From: Trichomonas vaginalis G3
Lineage: Eukaryota > Parabasalia > Trichomonadida > Trichomonadidae
Assembly: GCF_026262505.1 (NCBI RefSeq)
Contig: NC_067208.1
Location: 18,857,962 to 18,921,961, forward strand
Length of the DNA stretch: 64,000 nt
Reading direction: 5' to 3'
The position numbers and the translations under genes are program-made. The notes beneath the pieces are model-generated. The model was not told the origin of the DNA and did not search any database. It saw nothing but the letters and a program-made list of their open reading frames with translations. Positions 62,801 to 64,000 of this stretch are shown one piece after another (position 1 is the stretch's first letter; every line of letters begins with the position of its first letter).

Positions 62801-63076
62801 TGGACGAATTTGAAATGGAGCCTCAATCACACCTTCACTATTAGTTTTAACTTTACGAGGTGATTTGAGTTGACGAGTGCTTGAAGGTGGTTGTGGTATT
62901 GAATCAAAAAGTGGCTCGGGTGTTGTTGGAGGAAGTTCCAACTCCCCAATTGAAGGAACAGTTGGATTTTCTTCAGCAAACTTAGCTGCAATGCGTTTAA
63001 AATGATCATTCTTCTCATTCATCGCATGTTCTTGATTCAAAATTCGTTCGCGACGTCCTGAGAAGCGATCAGTCAT
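50825..63076 (-). CDS. Axonemal dynein heavy chain, single-headed inner-arm type
   Basis: About 4,083 residues from the ATG at 63076; the codon before it is TTG, which is not needed. This is the usual length of the DNAH1/3/6/7/12 inner-arm class that moves flagella. N-terminal tail and linker occupy about 1-1380. The motor ring follows: AAA1 P-loop GPAGTGKTET (about 1411), AAA2 GGAMGGKST (about 1695), AAA3 GPESSKSLT (about 2069) and AAA4 GVKSSGRKS (about 2410). A coiled-coil stalk (EVEEMLKTLQVKQKEVEGTK, about 2680) carries the microtubule-binding domain (about 2780-2880); the return stalk and AAA5/AAA6 follow, then the C-terminal domain with IQGLFLEGAKWD. The short Pro-rich N-terminus (PPTTPEP, about 48-54) is poorly conserved. 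No break is seen over 12 kb. Confidence 0.95.
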   Translation of the reverse strand: MTDRFSGRRERILNQEHAMNEKNDHFKRIAAKFAEENPTVPSIGELELPPTTPEPLFDSIPQPPSSTRQLKSPRKVKTNSEGVIEAPFQIRPPRSLNDDQIPLSATHKTYKRLGATNPAFSVPKSPRAGQFRPLPSLKESIPIPQDTILPLEVFDDASYMEFPIETLLKNPAAFSRFQDAAGDMVWKPCKCIGYDNEKELFTIEYGIAKKTKNVARFNIRFAIENEEKFNKRVEVATLSCHKFEMLTRFNARIDALDVTNISEISDKQNESIDARIACSIPKNYKNLHQNLLSENKELFKRQNKRLYYINDLINNENLPDRNEFLALLEQKTERTTYGYPYRSEYDFQQLLKTFSSAFLYSHSYLLKALQKISKTFVNTALTRFMAPGYNTILPLDDYIQKELTQIKESSASFKSIVQKTIDMVITESLSNINSPTDTNVQKELYQRVISLSQRILHHNLLDSITKTLEDFANSIEKYKDMKDNMIPAQFLVTLNLNEEKQLQISPSIEEFRTKFTSILQKFEDSAATIPEIKFSIIDVKLDTVSFVDILTEIIRKRKEVISTFETILSRLSDFVDSHRSLEQVICLNPETFPSEFDPDGKKTIDEYLQMLTSLRDSLEIVSIKLQDSYKIGMFQLECKEFKNLTVKIIEKLVLSLFERMRYFAQKETHSMIDNLRDLIMKVSATTNTPEELGKLKEYMDNVAQNSKERQNKVELMMRRFEFLEAHHFSIDDEDTKQIYILRGLPRELDHAIEAAEIKYKSERVRMFEELKQNEVKLDEDTEVVSKEIPPFLSKFTDLEMTIDAVDAIAEIQNKVVELRQRQDKYNRQEILFDSEPQPSKKLSKLMEEFAPIYLMWTLAGDWNNNNNSWRDTPFNQIKSEGMNQFLVLSQKKIAKSKKDLSARDEIVKKILIPLGDQIDQFKKRIPLISKLRHPGIKTKHWEQISKVVGFKVQPSMEMSLQQFLDLDLERWQKEISEIAGIAAQEYNIESMLDAMDLELQEKNFNVQPFRDSGSFILAEADQIISLIDDQLVTTQTLLTSPFIHAVKKRATERLQFLRRCHESLDAWMECQRGWLYLQPIFTGTSIQQKLHQEARDWQRVDKMWTLILTQTKTHPSFNNVMSRDHLFEDLSDANRLLDSITQGLNAYLEAKRLGFPRFFFLSNDELISILSHTKDFDQIQKSMNKLFEYVQTITVSNSMMISHMNDDGLEKVKLINEINGDTPEIEDWLNAFEKEMQNTLKYNIREAIPAADKKRSEEWLVDFPAQVILTVNQILWTTQVTEAIENANIKSKNLSSLMKRFLENLNGLTDMIRKPLNPATRQCISCMLIFEVHNRDIIQKLIDENIDDTEDFKWAQQLRYYWENDTVMVRSINNDYEYAYEYAGNSARLVITPLTDRCYQTLLAAFKQNMSGAPSGPAGTGKTETVRDCAKALGRPCVVYNCSEEVTPEQMSQFFAGLSSSGTWSCFDEFNRINIEVLSVIAQQVRCIQEAIAAHAETFQLDARKLKLNMNAAICITMNPGYAGRTELPDNLKALFRPCAMMVPDFVFISEIMLFSGGYNTASQLSVKLVALFDLCRKQLSNAYHYDWGLRAMKAILSTAGKAKRNNLQAQEAKLLFESIRDCTRPRLVNTDIPLFEGIMHDVFPEVVSEKSLDIKMRDYMIESYIEQQTQPLDLYVKKCNEIYETTLVRHGIMFVGGAMGGKSTAWKALQKTLGKLSKEGIGKAAATFILNPKAISIPELYGLFDPVTSGWTDGVLSSFIRDCSMSEPIEWKWIIVDGPVDSLWIETMNSLLDDNKVLCLSNNERISLGAHCKMMFEVDDLSQASPATVSRCGMIYFDPVTLPWTAIADSWVTSCKFQEIAKFVRLQMEKYVPRVLTFVQCDAKVAIGSNTSFFVKNMLNIIDCFFDIMREPQEIISADGEDPRQVDPLDHTLYFSRYTKKRENTFGYFDQENVKPIFEKILLFAIIWSFGSILAEDSRSLFDNLMRDMLDKSSNQFPDGASCYDFFVDIKSNEWSPFVDGELGIEFIPRDKLENSKKNPVESIFIPTPESSAMIFVTRLLVEHQHNVLFHGPESSKSLTVQNLYANVLSKKFDCKNLPIANCSTAKNILHVLRSFMHKHHGVYGPLVDQQLLIFLDNIGSVKPEVYGAQPPLELIRQFCDYGGWYNTANVEFQRVVDTTLIAGMGPAGSGLFSIPERLMRHFNLIHCPKMRLQSMEKVLKSLLKLKFVGFQDEVQEIFSKTVDAAMEIHKQCVENLLPIPSKLHYIFSLRNIVRVIKGMLLVKPTDIPDTNSWARLFSHEMMREYNDRFNVDEDRKWFFNLIKSTLKSKMGIDFDTACPKGILMFNEFADRAGRYKEIKSKPSDVLQTCREMLEDHNRDASKQLDIVIFDEAVDHISNLNRILTLPRGHAILVGVKSSGRKSLARLSLHMSSMESFEIQITRTYSFTEWREDLKNLMKNMGVNDTPTGFIISDAQIIGAYQLEDISNMLIHGEVPNLFAREEMEQIKADIINNEMITDGDPWKLFIDRCKQHLHIILVFSPYGSTFKESMLAFPALRTETTIDWYMPWSRNALESVANAAFSKANVSNIKSVVNVCVEIHKSVERAADRYLREAKRFTACTPSRYFELLNNFVERLSEQQEAVQENIRKYVGGVEKITTTREQINVLKNELDAAIPVLEKQKKEVEEMLKTLQVKQKEVEGTKVEVQKQSDDAAAEEQKAQEKNAIAQQKLAEAQPILQKAQDAVDSMDKNSLVNIKTLKKISPALRETFEAICIIFQRSPRRVDGPTPGTKVDDYWPETLTLINDSKFVSNIKNFDVPSLPKTVIDKLKKYVPAENSARESKLEDIMKGYKAVSNLYLWVCASYDYWGVYQTIIPVKQEADEAAQKLAESQKKLAESKAYLKSVEDQLAELQKTFDKAMAEEKALADDVAHKQLRLDRAQKIMSGLSGETTRWEASAANLKETAGFLLGDTLLSAASMTHLAAFSPSFRYQLIEEWKTFLVKENIKHNERFSIEKSLGIEQIIRDWVVKGLPNDSHSIENAIIINNSKNAFPLLIDPQLSGTKWLRNVLGEKLNVLRFDQPDFLQRLKGCVSFGLSVLIENIGLKLDPLIEPILSREIINNDGQKKIALGGEYVSYSDDFRLYLSTKYPNPHYSPEVCSQVTLVNFTTTQDGLSDLLMNNLLEVERKDLDEKRIQLMEANAANMIKLKQVENEILQIVSNAGADILEDDTAIETLQKAQKTSQMIEQQMIASKKTEEQILDFRTKMMPVSARAALLYFCASDFQVIDPMYQFSLKWFVNIFKNAVINSEHPQDVNELVSTLNLAIARSFFQSVSFSLFSRHKLLFSTLMAVRILMSENKLRQQELAFMLQPMTQSQKIPNPTKWLPDEIWNLFVVLPSLNEIFAALVDNFNQKEEEWKTFYKSSTPENDNFPYKSNLSLFQQLVVLRFFHLHRVREGLRIFVSGSLGNEFIQPPPLNLSKVFKESSPLSPLIFIITPGIDPQDEIINVAQSMDLEKFLKSYSLGRGRGAGAEALIEEGADKGYWILLQNCHLSLSWMPKLETIIDNLDPEKVSQRFRLCLVTMSDPNFPIGILYQGSKLIYEIPKGIRENMIRVYSGISADEYKQEYTEMERKLTFHLSFFHAVVLERLLFGSIGWNIPYEFNPSDLTISRKHLRMFLSENSGYVPYDSLGYVIGELNYGGRVTDKWDRRLLLTLLRRYFSPEIEKPDFTFGERYKSPVFSDDVKQVEDILQKWPVVTEGSDVGLSANASTITARNTALGIFNSLIEIQPTLVAASGSISEEQFALSLVEKLISQVPQCFNIHKFTQKFDLSDTINTVLHHEILLYNKLLEYIISSLIQLQKGLKGLIVIDNELEILNKRVLSNKIPEAWLVHSFPSILTLSSYMEDLNFRVSFIDNWIRTGRPNVFKIGAFFHPEEFLTAVLQVYARKHVVPFDKLSWATTVTNSMHEQDFAKPPEEGIYIQGLFLEGAKWDLQNSKLVECEQKELIASMPIVHLYPTQDKNLYDMTKTFECTMYRMQNRGSGAMGLPNYIMSLFIPTPDVSPDHWIERSVATFITVQN

Positions 63077-63839
63077 CAAAAATTCTTTGAAAGATGTTAC
63101 AAGAAAAAATGCAAATTTGGGTTAAAGAATCAAAAAGAATAAAATTCTGTTTTAAAATTTCTATGATGTAAGGATTGTGTTAAAATGTAAAGTTTACAAT
63201 TGATTTTTCGTTACAAAAATTTCCCCCAAAGCAATTTCTTTGTATGAATTTCCAAATTGAGTATAAAAATGAAATTATTGCAAAAATCAATGATTATGGT
63301 GTTGTAAACAGAAATCCATCAAAAGTGACACCTCAGAAAAGCTAAAATATTGAATTTTTGGAACTTTTGATAGAGCACGTTTTTAAATATTAATTAAAGT
63401 AAATGTATATTTTGTAAAGATTCTTTTTAATAAAAAAATAAAATTTTGAAGAAGAACACAAAATCTTCTGAAAAATAATATCACATAAACTCATATTATT
63501 TTCTAATATATAACTATTTTATATAAAAATCAAATTCAATGATCTTAAAAGCGAAGGATAAGCCTCAAAATTTACGAATATAATGAGTGGGAATATAATG
63601 CTTATCTATCATAAAACCATATGAAATATCAATTTTTGCTTTACGCCTAATTTTTGACGACAATTAGCAAAAAATGTTAAATGTTAACACTCAGTCCATT
63701 TGAATATGAAAAATAAAATTGACTTTGATTAAATGTTTTTATTTATCATGCAATTCTTCTTGCGACCAAAGATTTGAATAAAATTTCAAAAAATAAGATA
63801 GCTTAAAAATAATATACGGTAGTGTTTACTAATAGATGA
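63077..63839. other. AT-rich region upstream of dynein
   Basis: More than 700 bases with no protein-like frame. The dynein ATG is preceded by TTTCAAAGAATTTTTG with no clear TCA(C/T)(T/A) initiator. No RNA gene was recognised. Confidence 0.45.
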
Positions 63840-64000
63840 ATAGTATATAAATTCTATTAAAATGGATTTGATCCAAAAAATATAAAACCAAAATAATTGT
63901 TATAATTTAAATGAAGAAGTAATTTAAAACGATTTTATTTATGATCAAATTTTATATATTTTTTTGGATCAAATCCATTTTAATAGAATTTATATACTAT
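63840..64000. repeat. Hairpin-like inverted repeat at right edge, possible MITE end
   Basis: ATAGTATATAAATTCTATTA at 63840 continues through GGATTTGATCC to about 63886 and returns in reverse from about 63953 to the last base, 64000. The arms are about 48 bp and nearly perfect, with a loop of about 66 bp. The right arm may extend past the window. Such a short AT-rich palindrome is typical of a miniature inverted-repeat element or of facing ends of a small transposon. Confidence 0.75.

Overview
The window is nuclear DNA of a trichomonad protist, most likely a Tritrichomonas-type species. The genes are intronless and closely spaced, with AT-rich spacers and very short 5' leaders. Several host genes carry a trichomonad-style initiator (TCA+1 followed by C or T, then T or A) 3-25 bases before the ATG. 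A hydrogenosome-type pyruvate:ferredoxin oxidoreductase with a short N-terminal presequence, a large axonemal dynein and DUF3447/ankyrin-type proteins fit the same lineage. The species name is an inference; no marker sequence settles it.

Layout, left part (1-20,710): a minus-strand gene that runs off the left edge (1-1487, a beta-helix-like protein, open for about 495 codons), NAD-glycerol-3-phosphate dehydrogenase, a CCDC22 homologue (Commander/CCC complex), an ankyrin protein with recently amplified 96-bp repeats, PFOR, a second ankyrin protein, a GSK3-like kinase, a protein prenyltransferase alpha subunit and a four-LIM-domain protein.

Middle part (20,711-49,919): a nested pair of mobile elements. 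The outer one is a DNA transposon with an rve/DDE transposase and long inverted ends. Each end holds a 121-bp tandem satellite, about 44 copies on the left and about 6 on the right. Its transposase gene has been split by a 20.3-kb Polinton/Maverick (27,354-47,674) with inverted repeats of about 610 bp, a 6-bp target duplication, and an identical 108-aa gene in both ends. The Polinton holds a packaging ATPase, a retroviral-type integrase, a protein-primed type DNA polymerase B, a major capsid protein, minor structural candidates, two KilA-N proteins and a collagen-like fibre protein with a phage-tail-like C-terminus. It is a fossil: roughly eight or more breaks lie in its core genes, yet its two ends are almost identical, so the insertion looks recent.

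Right part (49,920-64,000): the outer transposon abuts the stop codon of the ribosomal protein uS7 (RPS5) gene. Then comes one very long dynein heavy chain gene (about 4,083 codons, minus strand), an AT-rich spacer, and a hairpin-like inverted repeat at the right edge. No tRNA, rRNA or CRISPR array was recognised.
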